This document shows, in pieces, positions 17,067 to 25,353 of a stretch of DNA of 64,000 nt (positions are counted from its first letter, which is position 1; every line of letters begins with the position of its first letter). The notes below the pieces were generated by a model. It saw only the letters and a program-made list of their open reading frames with translations, was not told where the DNA came from and did no database searches. Both the position numbers and the translations under genes were made by a program. The stretch spans positions 310,001 to 374,000 of the forward strand of contig NZ_SIRS01000002.1 in NCBI RefSeq assembly GCF_004310335.1, written 5' to 3'. The DNA is from Hyunsoonleella pacifica. Its GTDB lineage: Bacteria; Bacteroidota; Bacteroidia; Flavobacteriales; Flavobacteriaceae.

Positions 17067-18518
17067 ATGGTATTTAATTCCTTAGAGTTTTTTATTTTTC
17101 TTCCGATTGTATTTATTACGTATTGGTTTTTTTTGAAAAAAATTATAAAGGGGCAAAACCTATTTCTTCTTGTAGTGAGTTACTTCTTTTATGGTTGGTG
17201 GGATTGGAGGTTTCTTTCTCTAATTTTCCTAAGTACTTTAGTAGATTATTTTGTAGGATTACAGATTCATGCTAATGAGAGTACGAGAAGGAGGAAACTT
17301 TGGCTTTGGTGTAGTGTTGTTTTTAATGTTGGCTTATTAGGGTTTTTCAAGTACTTTAATTTTTTTGTAGACTCATGGATTGATGTTTGCCACTTAATTG
17401 GTTATGATATTAAAAGTACATGGACATTGCGAGTACTACTTCCAGTAGGTATTTCATTTTACACGTTCCAAACTATGTCTTATTCGTTTGATATTTATTA
17501 CAAACGATTAGAACCTACAAAAGACTTTCTAGGTTTTGCAGCATTTGTCAGCTTCTTTCCGCAATTGGTTGCTGGCCCCATTGAGAGAGCATCAAATTTA
17601 TTGTCTCAAGTATTGAACCATAGATTATTTAGTTACGAGCAGTGTGTTTCTGGTCTAAAACTCATATTGTGGGGATTGTTTAAAAAAGTAGTAATAGCTG
17701 ATGGTATAGCCCCAATAGTAGATGATGTTTTTTCTAATTATACTACTTACCCAGCTTCTACCTTAATTTTAGGAGTAACTTTGTTTAGTTTTCAAGTTTA
17801 TGGAGATTTTAGTGGCTATTCTGATATAGCAATAGGTACTTCAAAACTCTTTGGTATAGAATTGAAGTCAAACTTTAAGTTTCCAAACTTCTCTAGGAAT
17901 GTTGCTGAGTACTGGCAGCGTTGGCACGTATCTTTATCCACATGGTTTAGGCATTATATTTATATTCCGCTGGGTGGGTCTAGAGTAAGTAAGTTAAAAT
18001 CAGTTAGAAATATTTGTATCATATTTTTAGTAAGTGGTTTTTGGCATGGTGCTAATTGGACATTTATTTTTTGGGGAGCATTTCATGCTTTGGTATTTAT
18101 TCCAGTATTTTTAATGGGAAGAAATACTATTTATAAACATTCTGTAGTTGGTGAGAATACTTTGTTCCCCTCTTTAATTGAAATAGGTCAGGTATTGTTG
18201 ACTTTTACAATTGTTACTTTTTCTAGGATATTTTTTAGATCAGAGTCCATTACAGATGCTTTTAGTTTTATAGAAAGAATAATATCTAATTTCACATACG
18301 CTCCTTACAACCATCCATTAGGCTATCGTATGATTGATTATTATATACTTATTGTATTGTTTGTTATTTACGAATATATTATAAGGAAGGATGAAAGGTC
18401 TCCCTTTAATTTTAAGTCTAGAGTAGTGAGGTTTATAATTTACTCAATTGTTATTATGTTAATGTTACTGTTTTATGATAGTAGTGTAGATAGATCATTT
18501 ATATATTTTCAATTTTAA
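17067..18518 (+). CDS. MBOAT membrane O-acyltransferase, copy 2
   Basis: This 483-residue MBOAT protein has the same layout as copy 1, with EYWQRWHVSLSTWFRHYIYIPLGG and SGFWHGANWTFIFWG, and ends in FIYFQF. It differs clearly in the middle and C-terminal third, so it is an older duplicate, not a recent copy. It lies 12 bases after the first SGNH gene and six bases before its own partner, making a four-gene operon from 14694 to 19486. The acyl group cannot be read from sequence; acetyl is the default. Confidence 0.92.
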   Translation: MVFNSLEFFIFLPIVFITYWFFLKKIIKGQNLFLLVVSYFFYGWWDWRFLSLIFLSTLVDYFVGLQIHANESTRRRKLWLWCSVVFNVGLLGFFKYFNFFVDSWIDVCHLIGYDIKSTWTLRVLLPVGISFYTFQTMSYSFDIYYKRLEPTKDFLGFAAFVSFFPQLVAGPIERASNLLSQVLNHRLFSYEQCVSGLKLILWGLFKKVVIADGIAPIVDDVFSNYTTYPASTLILGVTLFSFQVYGDFSGYSDIAIGTSKLFGIELKSNFKFPNFSRNVAEYWQRWHVSLSTWFRHYIYIPLGGSRVSKLKSVRNICIIFLVSGFWHGANWTFIFWGAFHALVFIPVFLMGRNTIYKHSVVGENTLFPSLIEIGQVLLTFTIVTFSRIFFRSESITDAFSFIERIISNFTYAPYNHPLGYRMIDYYILIVLFVIYEYIIRKDERSPFNFKSRVVRFIIYSIVIMLMLLFYDSSVDRSFIYFQF

Positions 18519-18523
18519 AGGAT

Positions 18524-19486
18524 ATGAAAAAATTAATTTTAAAATGTTTTGTTTACGCTGTATTAATAGTATTAGCTTTAGAAGTATATGTTCGTGTATT
18601 TCATTTAACCAAAGATTATCCTTCAAGATATGTTGATAAATATGGAGTAGAGAAGTGGGTGCCTAACCAATCAGGGTTTTCGGTTACTGGGAACAGACGA
18701 CAAAATTTTTCCGAATATCATATTAATAATTCGGGATTTAATTCATATCGAGAATATAATCCGATAGAAAATAAAATTGAAATTGCACTCGTTGGTGATT
18801 CTTTCATAGAAGGCTTCCATCAGAATTATTATAATTCAATTGGCAAAAAGATAGAGAATCAAATACAAGGTATAGATGTATATGAATTTGGGTATGCTGG
18901 ATATGATTTTGCAGATCAATTGCATTTGGTACATTCTTACAAAAAGAAGTTTGATTTAATTGATCACGTTATTTTTGGATTAAAATTTGAAAATGATTTA
19001 ACAAGGTCTACGTACAATGTTGTACAGGACCGAATGCGATTAGAATCTTCTTTATATAGAAATCTTAGAAAAGTAAAAATATTGGCTTATACTCAAAGTA
19101 TCGGTATCTTAGATCCTCTAAAACAAACCCCAAATAGATTTTTTTCTTTTATAACTGGGCAATCAAAGTCCAAGAAAAAACTAACCGAAGATCAAAAACT
19201 TGCAAAAGAAAAAAATAATAATGAAGAATATCTTAAAAACTTTAAAAGTTTAATTGATACTTATGGATACGATAAGGAAAAGTTTACTTTGTTAATAGAC
19301 AAAAGCAAAACTCCAAATTTATTCTTAGAATATTTAGACAATAATAATTTTAACTGGGTAGACTTTTCTAGAGATTTAGAGGCTTCTAAGCGGCCAACTA
19401 CATTAATATATGATAAGCATTGGAATAATAACGGAAGAACTATTATTGCTAACAAACTAACTGAATATTTAAAAGATAAAATTTAG
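18524..19486 (+). CDS. SGNH-fold periplasmic O-acyltransferase partner, pair 2
   Basis: The 320-residue protein has an N-terminal anchor (about 4-22), block I LVGDSFIEGFHQ with Ser at about 93, and a C-terminal DKHWNNNGRTIIANKL supplying the Asp-His pair. It resembles the pair 1 partner near the N terminus (VDKYGVEKWVPNQSGFS) but carries a longer, Lys-rich middle (about 200-235). It closes the plus-strand operon and ends two bases from the convergent FemAB-like gene, with no clear terminator between them. Confidence 0.78.
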   Translation: MKKLILKCFVYAVLIVLALEVYVRVFHLTKDYPSRYVDKYGVEKWVPNQSGFSVTGNRRQNFSEYHINNSGFNSYREYNPIENKIEIALVGDSFIEGFHQNYYNSIGKKIENQIQGIDVYEFGYAGYDFADQLHLVHSYKKKFDLIDHVIFGLKFENDLTRSTYNVVQDRMRLESSLYRNLRKVKILAYTQSIGILDPLKQTPNRFFSFITGQSKSKKKLTEDQKLAKEKNNNEEYLKNFKSLIDTYGYDKEKFTLLIDKSKTPNLFLEYLDNNNFNWVDFSRDLEASKRPTTLIYDKHWNNNGRTIIANKLTEYLKDKI

Positions 19487-19488
19487 TT

Positions 19489-21636
19489 TTATAGTCTATA
19501 CAAGGGAAAAAAACTAGAATCTAAATCACCGGTTTTATTTTTTGTAACTAGTTCTTTATATGTTTTTTCATTAGTTATATGTTTCCATATTTTAAAAGGC
19601 TTAAAATCTTTAGAGAAAGAAGCTTTAAATCTAAATAGTTCATCTTCTTGATTTCCTAACCCACCACCTAAATTAAAGTATTTAAAACCTTCTTCAGTTC
19701 CTTTTAAGCGCATTTCGTCTATTAACAGCCTAATAGGTGATATGTTTAAATATTCATTTCGTGTACCAGATATGTGGTATTGAATAATATTGTTAGTTTT
19801 TACCATCATTGCTGCTGATATAATATCTTCTCTTTCTTTATCTATTGCTAAAAGTACACTAGTTTTGTAATCGTCACTTTTAATGAAATCAAAAAAGTAT
19901 TGCTTTGAGAAGTAATATTTGTCTTCAGCATTAACTCTATCCATATTTTCATAATATAGATCTATGAATTTGAGAATATCTTCTTTACTATTACTTAATC
20001 TAAAATCAAATGTTTTTCTACATTTATTAATATAACGCTTAGTAGTTTTAGAAAAAGTAGTTCTTTGTTCGTCAACATTTTTAGTCAAATCAATATTTAC
20101 CACATTACTTAATTCTTCTATTTTGCCAATACCTTTTAAAATTAACTCTTGATAATCAATGAAAGGATTTAATCTTGAGAAGACAGATACAATTTTTTCT
20201 TTTTCAAAAAACTCATTTAACTTTTTAACGAAAATACTATTATCAAAAGCACTATTTATATTAATTTGCAATGGACCAGCGTATCCATAAACAGAAGTAG
20301 CATCAAAATATTCAGTATTTGGGATTTTTCGTTTAATTAATGGAAGGTAAATCTTTTTATTATCTTCTGTGTATTCAATTAATAATGGGGTTTCGTCTTC
20401 TAGTTTAGATAATGTATGATAATCATAAGTGTGATAAAAGTCATAGTGTCCAACTGATTTTATGGCATCTTTCCACTCTTTTTTTGTAGATATTATTCGT
20501 AATTCTTCGGTTTTAATATTCAATTTTTTTGCAATTATTTTTTTTTGGCCATATAAAGGAAAATATTTTTCTGAATTTTTAACATCATCCATCGCATCCG
20601 TAAACTCAACTTTAATATTCTTAATTAGGTTGTTATATATAGGTTGATTAATGACTTTCCTTCCTGTATAAAATACTATATCTTTATCTAATGGAAAAAA
20701 TGATTTCTTATATTGGTATAATCCATCATTGTTGCTTCTACCACCACCTAGAACATAATATTTTTTATTGTTTTCAATAGCCCATTTCATTACTTCAATT
20801 TTTAAAAAATCATTAGGCCTCATATTAAAATATTCGGAATGTGTACCTCCTAAATGTGAGTAGAGCGTATTGCCATCAATTAAAATCAATTCAGCAGAAA
20901 TGGCTATATCTTCCTTAAATATTAGAACTAATATAGTATCATTTGGGTTGTTGTTAATTAAATCCTCAAAATAGGTTTTCGAATAATAATAATTTAAAGC
21001 AGCTTTGTTTCTATTTAATGATTTAATATAGATATCATGAAATTTTTCTAAGACATCTGTGTCAATATTTTTAGCGTAAATTTTTGATTTTAAATTGAAT
21101 TTTAGAGACTTACGATAATTGTTTCTAACTTTTTGTTTAAAATTATTCCAGAGAGTTTCAAAATCAAATAAAGTTCCTTTAACATTATTTAATGTAGGGA
21201 CTAAATGGCCAGAATAGTGCTTATGATTTCCAAATAAATTAAACCGAATAAATTCAGTTATAATATTGTTTTTAGAGTACCACGAGTCTAAATAATGCCA
21301 AAATAGTGAGATTTCTTCTGCTGAATTTGTAGGATTAAAAATTGGACCTCCATAGCCATAAGGTGAGGATGCATCAAAAAAATCAGTGTTGTTAGAATCG
21401 CATAAATCATAATCATTTATTTTTTTTAAATAAATGGGCATTAGGGCTATTGTCTCATGCTTTTTTTTAAGAGTGGCATACATAAAGTTATTTTGAATAA
21501 CTGCGTTAATATACTCATACGAATAAAATATATTAACTCCATTTATTTCTCTTAAATGGGCTTTGTAGTTTGCTACATGAGTTTTGTTTTTAACTTCTAT
21601 GCATTCAAATTTATAAACATCTTTTTTTAATTGCAT
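19489..21636 (-). CDS. Tandem FemAB/GNAT-like aminoacyl- or acyltransferase
   Basis: The 715-residue protein consists of two homologous halves (about 1-360 and 361-715). Parallel blocks are DASSPYGYGGP with DATSVYGYAGP, YYYSKTYFEDL with YYFSKQYFFDFI, GGTHSEYFNMRPNDFL with SGTRNEYLNISPIRLL, and LGGGRSNNDGLYQYKKSF with LGGGLGNQEDELFRFKASF. These are the marks of FemAB-related double-GNAT proteins, which attach aminoacyl or acyl groups to amino sugars or peptides. Single FemAB proteins are about 330 residues, so this is a fused duplication. It is the last gene of the long minus-strand unit, close to the initiating sugar transferases. The substrate is inferred only. Confidence 0.75.
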   Translation of the reverse strand: MQLKKDVYKFECIEVKNKTHVANYKAHLREINGVNIFYSYEYINAVIQNNFMYATLKKKHETIALMPIYLKKINDYDLCDSNNTDFFDASSPYGYGGPIFNPTNSAEEISLFWHYLDSWYSKNNIITEFIRFNLFGNHKHYSGHLVPTLNNVKGTLFDFETLWNNFKQKVRNNYRKSLKFNLKSKIYAKNIDTDVLEKFHDIYIKSLNRNKAALNYYYSKTYFEDLINNNPNDTILVLIFKEDIAISAELILIDGNTLYSHLGGTHSEYFNMRPNDFLKIEVMKWAIENNKKYYVLGGGRSNNDGLYQYKKSFFPLDKDIVFYTGRKVINQPIYNNLIKNIKVEFTDAMDDVKNSEKYFPLYGQKKIIAKKLNIKTEELRIISTKKEWKDAIKSVGHYDFYHTYDYHTLSKLEDETPLLIEYTEDNKKIYLPLIKRKIPNTEYFDATSVYGYAGPLQININSAFDNSIFVKKLNEFFEKEKIVSVFSRLNPFIDYQELILKGIGKIEELSNVVNIDLTKNVDEQRTTFSKTTKRYINKCRKTFDFRLSNSKEDILKFIDLYYENMDRVNAEDKYYFSKQYFFDFIKSDDYKTSVLLAIDKEREDIISAAMMVKTNNIIQYHISGTRNEYLNISPIRLLIDEMRLKGTEEGFKYFNLGGGLGNQEDELFRFKASFSKDFKPFKIWKHITNEKTYKELVTKNKTGDLDSSFFPLYRL

Positions 21637-21669
21637 TGTTCTAATCTCTATAGAATTAATATGCTTAAA

Positions 21670-22278
21670 CTATTTTTTAGTTCCTGTAAATTCTGGCATG
21701 TTTGTCCCTTCATTGTTATTGATGCCTGAAGGAATTATGATATGTTTTATAGTTAACAAAATTATTTTTAAATCTAAATTTAAGGATTGATTTTTTACGT
21801 ACCACACATCTAGCTCAAATTTTTTTTCCCATGTTAAAGCATTCCTCCCCATTACTTGTGCCCAACCTGTTATACCGGGAGTTACATTGTGCCTTTGTTT
21901 TTGAAAATCGTTGTACAAAGGTAAATAATGTACTAATAAAGGCCTAGGGCCAACTATACTCATATCTCCTTTTATCACATTAATCAATTGTGGTATTTCG
22001 TCTATAGAATATTTTCTAATGAAAGCTCCTATTTTGGTTACTCTATTTAAACTATGAACATTTTTCTCATCTCCAGGTTTTAAATCTTTCATGGTTTTAA
22101 ACTTAATAATCTTAAAAACACTTTCACTTTTACCTGGACGTAGTTGAAAGAAAAACGGTTTACCGCTATTAGTAATTAATAAGCATATTGTAATGATTAC
22201 AAATACAGGAGATAAAAGCAAGAAAATAGTAGCTGCTGAAAGAAAATCAAATAAACGTTTAATATTTTTATATTTCAT
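21670..22278 (-). CDS. Initiating undecaprenyl-phosphate sugar-phosphate transferase, copy 1 (PglC-like)
   Basis: The 202-residue protein is a small monotopic phosphoglycosyl transferase. It has one N-terminal re-entrant helix (about 10-35), FKIIKFKTM, the Asp-Glu site in KYSIDEIPQLINVIKGDMSIVGPRP, and PGITGWAQVMGRN. It would transfer a sugar phosphate from a UDP-sugar to undecaprenyl phosphate to start repeat-unit assembly. It lacks the long N-terminal membrane domain of WcaJ types. A second copy lies just upstream, separated by the formyltransferase gene. The short C-terminal tail INNNEGTNMPEFTGTKK is not shared with the other copy. Confidence 0.92.
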   Translation of the reverse strand: MKYKNIKRLFDFLSAATIFLLLSPVFVIITICLLITNSGKPFFFQLRPGKSESVFKIIKFKTMKDLKPGDEKNVHSLNRVTKIGAFIRKYSIDEIPQLINVIKGDMSIVGPRPLLVHYLPLYNDFQKQRHNVTPGITGWAQVMGRNALTWEKKFELDVWYVKNQSLNLDLKIILLTIKHIIIPSGINNNEGTNMPEFTGTKK

Positions 22279-22360
22279 ATTTGTAAAAGTAAAATAGGCT
22301 TTTATACTTGCCTATATTTTACGTTTAAAAGTTATTATTTTTGATAAGAAACATTCATAT

Positions 22361-22963
22361 TTACTTTTCTTTAGTATGTAATTTTTCAATTTCAGAAATA
22401 GTTTCTAAAACTATTTTTTTTCCGTTTTTAGCAAATTTGGGATAAAGTGTTTCAAAAGTATCGCTTTCTAACACTTTTATAGAGTGCTGACATAATATAA
22501 TGCCTTCATCGATTTTATCATCAATAATATGGGTTGTTATTCCTGTAATTTTTACGCCGTAATCTAACGCATCTTGAATAGCTGTTTTAGTTGCTAAGAA
22601 GCTAGGAAACAAAGAAGGGTGAATATTTATTATACGATTAGGGAAAGTTTTTAACATTGGTTGTTTGATTATATATTTAAAATTTAGCATAAAGATATAG
22701 TCAATGCCTCTACTTCTTATCTCTTTAGTTAATCGCTCTTGATAGTCTAATAGGCTTGGGTAATCTTTTTTAAAGACTTGTAATGTTTCGATATTATGTT
22801 TTTCTGCATAGTCTTTAGCTCCACAGGGAGCCTCTTCATAGATGACTAAATCTATGCTAGAGTTTTTTAGTTTTCCTTTTACAAAAGCTTTAAGGGTGTC
22901 CTTGGCATTTCTTCCCCAACCGGTTACTAAAATGGCCCACTTAATGTTTTGATCTAATCGCAT
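22361..22963 (-). CDS. Formyltransferase-family protein (PurN-like fold), probably acting on a sugar
   Basis: The 200-residue protein has the folate-dependent formyltransferase core. The glycine loop TGWGRNAKDTL is at about 14-24, the catalytic Asn-His in INIHPSLFPSF at about 113-115, and the Asp in DKIDEGIIL at about 152. In PurN the loop reads SGxGSN and binds the glycinamide ribotide phosphate; here Ser is replaced by Arg. This and the location inside the polysaccharide operon suggest a nucleotide-amino-sugar or lipid-linked sugar substrate. The start overlaps the end of the upstream sugar transferase gene by 23 bases, so the two are translationally coupled. N-formylation of a QuiN4N-type sugar is the likeliest role. 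Confidence 0.72.
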   Translation of the reverse strand: MRLDQNIKWAILVTGWGRNAKDTLKAFVKGKLKNSSIDLVIYEEAPCGAKDYAEKHNIETLQVFKKDYPSLLDYQERLTKEIRSRGIDYIFMLNFKYIIKQPMLKTFPNRIINIHPSLFPSFLATKTAIQDALDYGVKITGITTHIIDDKIDEGIILCQHSIKVLESDTFETLYPKFAKNGKKIVLETISEIEKLHTKEK

Positions 22964-23555
22964 CTAAATCTTGAATAACGGAATTTGGATTTACTACCAC
23001 ATCTTTTGAGGTAATAACTTTTTGTATTGTTTGTATAAAAATTTTCACGTCTAACCCCATACTTAAGTTCTCAACATATTCAACATCCTTTTTCAGTCGA
23101 TCATTCCAGTTTAATAAATTTCTACCTGAAATTTGGGCTAATCCAGTAATGCCTGGTCTTATATCGTGTCTTTTTTTTTCAGTTTCTGAATAATAAGGTA
23201 AATATCTTATTAATAGGGGTCTAGGGCCTATAAAACTCATATCACCTTTTATTATATTGATGAGTTGTGGTAGCTCATCTAAAGATGTTTTTCTAATTAC
23301 TTTACCTATTGTAGTTAAGCGTTTTTCATCAGGTAATAGATTTCCGTTTTTATCCCTATCATCATTCATTGTTTTAAACTTCATGATGCTAAATGTTTTT
23401 TCGTTTTTTCCAGGGCGTTTTTGAACAAAAAAGGGATTTCCTTTGTTAAGAATTGCCAAAGATATAATCAAAGTTAGAAATATAGGTAATATAAGTAATA
23501 AACCCAATGTAGCTAAGAATAAATCTAAAAGACGTTTAAAAAAAAGTCTATACAT
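22941..23555 (-). CDS. Initiating undecaprenyl-phosphate sugar-phosphate transferase, copy 2
   Basis: The 204-residue protein has the same PglC-like plan as copy 1: N-terminal membrane-embedded helix, FSIMKFKTMNDD, KTSLDELPQLINIIKGDMSFIGPRPL and RPGITGLAQISGRN. The C terminus is longer and different (VNPNSVIQDLDAIRSKH). Having two initiating enzymes in one unit means either two repeat units or lipid carriers, or one of them acts on a modified sugar. It overlaps the formyltransferase gene by 23 bases and follows the carrier protein gene after 42 bases. Confidence 0.92.
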   Translation of the reverse strand: MYRLFFKRLLDLFLATLGLLLILPIFLTLIISLAILNKGNPFFVQKRPGKNEKTFSIMKFKTMNDDRDKNGNLLPDEKRLTTIGKVIRKTSLDELPQLINIIKGDMSFIGPRPLLIRYLPYYSETEKKRHDIRPGITGLAQISGRNLLNWNDRLKKDVEYVENLSMGLDVKIFIQTIQKVITSKDVVVNPNSVIQDLDAIRSKH

Positions 23556-23597
23556 TTTACGAGAAAGGCGTTTTTATTTTAAACTTTATGGCTATCT

Positions 23598-23852
23598 CTA
23601 ACTATGGATTATATTTTGTTCTTTTTGAATAGCCTTTATTAAATCTCCAACAGTATCCATATTCATTAAATCCATTAATTTGAACTTAATATTGAATGAT
23701 TTCTCTATATCATTAATAATCATCATGTGTGTTATGGACTCCCAACCATCTACATCATGAGATGTAGTAGATTCAGTTAGAGTAAAATTATTGTGCTCTA
23801 GAATAGTGCTAAAAGATTTGGATATTTTTTCTAAAATGTCTCTATTTTTCAT
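23598..23852 (-). CDS. Acyl/aminoacyl carrier protein
   Basis: This 84-residue four-helix carrier protein has the phosphopantetheine site in DVDGWESITHMMIINDIEKSF, with Ser at about 39. The GWESITHM form belongs to stand-alone carrier proteins found in polysaccharide and non-ribosomal systems, not to the fatty-acid synthase ACP (DSLDTVEL). Its first 11 bases overlap the end of the adenylation-enzyme gene, so it is almost certainly loaded by that enzyme. The likely recipients are the neighbouring GNAT-like and FemAB-like proteins. Confidence 0.87.
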   Translation of the reverse strand: MKNRDILEKISKSFSTILEHNNFTLTESTTSHDVDGWESITHMMIINDIEKSFNIKFKLMDLMNMDTVGDLIKAIQKEQNIIHS

Positions 23853-25341
23853 GGTTTAATTGGTTTCTTAATTCGTGTCTATCTATTTTGCCATTAATGT
23901 TATGCGGGATAATATTTATAAATCTAATTTGGGTTGGAATCATATAATGAGGTAGTTTTTCCTTTAAATATTTAATGGTAGGTAATACATCAAACTTGTC
24001 TGATTCTAGTATTAAATATAGTTCTTTATTTCCAGTGCTATTTTCAATATCTAGTACTACAAAATTTTTATTTGGAATCGTTTTTTTAACATGATACTCT
24101 ATTTCTCCAAGTTCAATTCTATATCCTTGTATTTTAACTTGAAAATCATTTCTGCCTACATACATGTAGTCGCCATCTTCATCTTTATAACAAAGATCTC
24201 CACTTTTGTAATATCTTTTAGGCTCTCCATCAACTTTTTTTATGAAAAATGATTTTTGGTTCTTTGATGAGTTATTCCAATATCCAGGTGTAACTTGCGC
24301 ACCGGCAATTGCTAACTCACCTGTAATACCATCCGGTACGGCATTATTATTTTCATCTATAACTAAATAATCGGTATTTTTAAAAGTTTTACCAATTGAA
24401 ATGATGTTGTTTTTATTTTTTCTTTTACTTGGTGGTGTATACAAATAGTAACCGCAATAAATTGTAGTTTCAGTAGGACCGTAGTAATTTATTATTTGTG
24501 CATTTGGTATACATTTATTCCACTCATTTGCTATGTCATCAAATAGCTTTCCTCCCGCAAAGCAAGATACTTTTACTTGTGGGGCATTTATTTCAGCAAA
24601 ATAAGGTTTTAAATAATTTATTATTGATGGTACAGTAATTAATACTGTTAATTTATGTTTTTCTAATAAACTAAATACTTGCATGTATTTAATTTTGCCT
24701 TTAGGAATGGTATATACTGAGGCACCATACAACAATGGTAATAGATAGGATACAACAGACATATCAAAAGTTAATTCAAACATTTGTAAACACTTGTCTT
24801 TTTCATTTATAGAAAAATAGTTGTCGTGATGTAATTCTTTTGCAAATGCTTCTATGTTGTTAAAAGTTATGGGAACACCTTTTGGTTTTCCAGTACTTCC
24901 TGAAGTGAAAATCATATATGCTACACCATTTTTATCATTGGGTTTAGGTTTTAAGTCTTGAATCTTATTAGTTATTTTTGATGTATTTATTAGTTTTAGT
25001 TTTTCAACTGTAAAGGTTTGATTGTTAGAATTAAGTAATGTTTCACAACCAACAATTTCTAAAATTTCAATATTTCTATCATCTGGAAATAAAGGATTTA
25101 AAGCAACATATCCTTTATTTTCTAACCATAGAGCAATAATACTAGCATAGGTATAAATATCATCGTGAGCAAAAAGCCCAATAATTTTTTCATCAACACC
25201 TATTTTTTGTATAATTTCAGAGCGTATTTGATTTACTAAATGATTAAATTCTTTATAGGTATAATACTGCTCGTTAATACAAAATGCAGTATTAGAACTG
25301 TGTTCTTTAATAGAATTATAAAGCGTATTGATTAATTCCAT
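23842..25341 (-). CDS. AMP-forming amino-acid/acyl adenylation enzyme (DltA-like)
   Basis: The 499-residue enzyme activates a carboxylic acid with ATP and loads it on a carrier protein. It has the A3 loop YMIFTSGSTGKPKGVP (about 142-157), NYYGPTETTIYCGY (A5), YYKSGDLCYKDEDGDYMYVGRNDFQVKIQGYRIELGEIE (A7-A8) and the catalytic Lys in HNINGKIDRHEL (A10). The stand-alone format and GYRIELGEIE match DltA/NRPS-type amino-acid ligases more than acyl-CoA ligases. It overlaps its carrier protein gene by 11 bases and lies 12 bases after a GNAT-like gene. The amino acid cannot be read by eye with certainty. Confidence 0.87.
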   Translation of the reverse strand: MELINTLYNSIKEHSSNTAFCINEQYYTYKEFNHLVNQIRSEIIQKIGVDEKIIGLFAHDDIYTYASIIALWLENKGYVALNPLFPDDRNIEILEIVGCETLLNSNNQTFTVEKLKLINTSKITNKIQDLKPKPNDKNGVAYMIFTSGSTGKPKGVPITFNNIEAFAKELHHDNYFSINEKDKCLQMFELTFDMSVVSYLLPLLYGASVYTIPKGKIKYMQVFSLLEKHKLTVLITVPSIINYLKPYFAEINAPQVKVSCFAGGKLFDDIANEWNKCIPNAQIINYYGPTETTIYCGYYLYTPPSKRKNKNNIISIGKTFKNTDYLVIDENNNAVPDGITGELAIAGAQVTPGYWNNSSKNQKSFFIKKVDGEPKRYYKSGDLCYKDEDGDYMYVGRNDFQVKIQGYRIELGEIEYHVKKTIPNKNFVVLDIENSTGNKELYLILESDKFDVLPTIKYLKEKLPHYMIPTQIRFINIIPHNINGKIDRHELRNQLNHEK

Positions 25342-25353
25342 CTGTAATTTGTA

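Noticed and set aside
22361-22963. purN, the purine-pathway formyltransferase
   Set aside because: The phosphate-binding loop differs (GWGRN), and the gene overlaps and is co-directional with polysaccharide genes, with no purine genes nearby.
14694-25341. A classical D-alanylation (dlt) operon
   Set aside because: DltA-like and carrier proteins and MBOAT proteins are all present, but the MBOAT genes are on the other strand paired with SGNH proteins, there is no DltD, and the organism is Gram-negative without teichoic acid genes.
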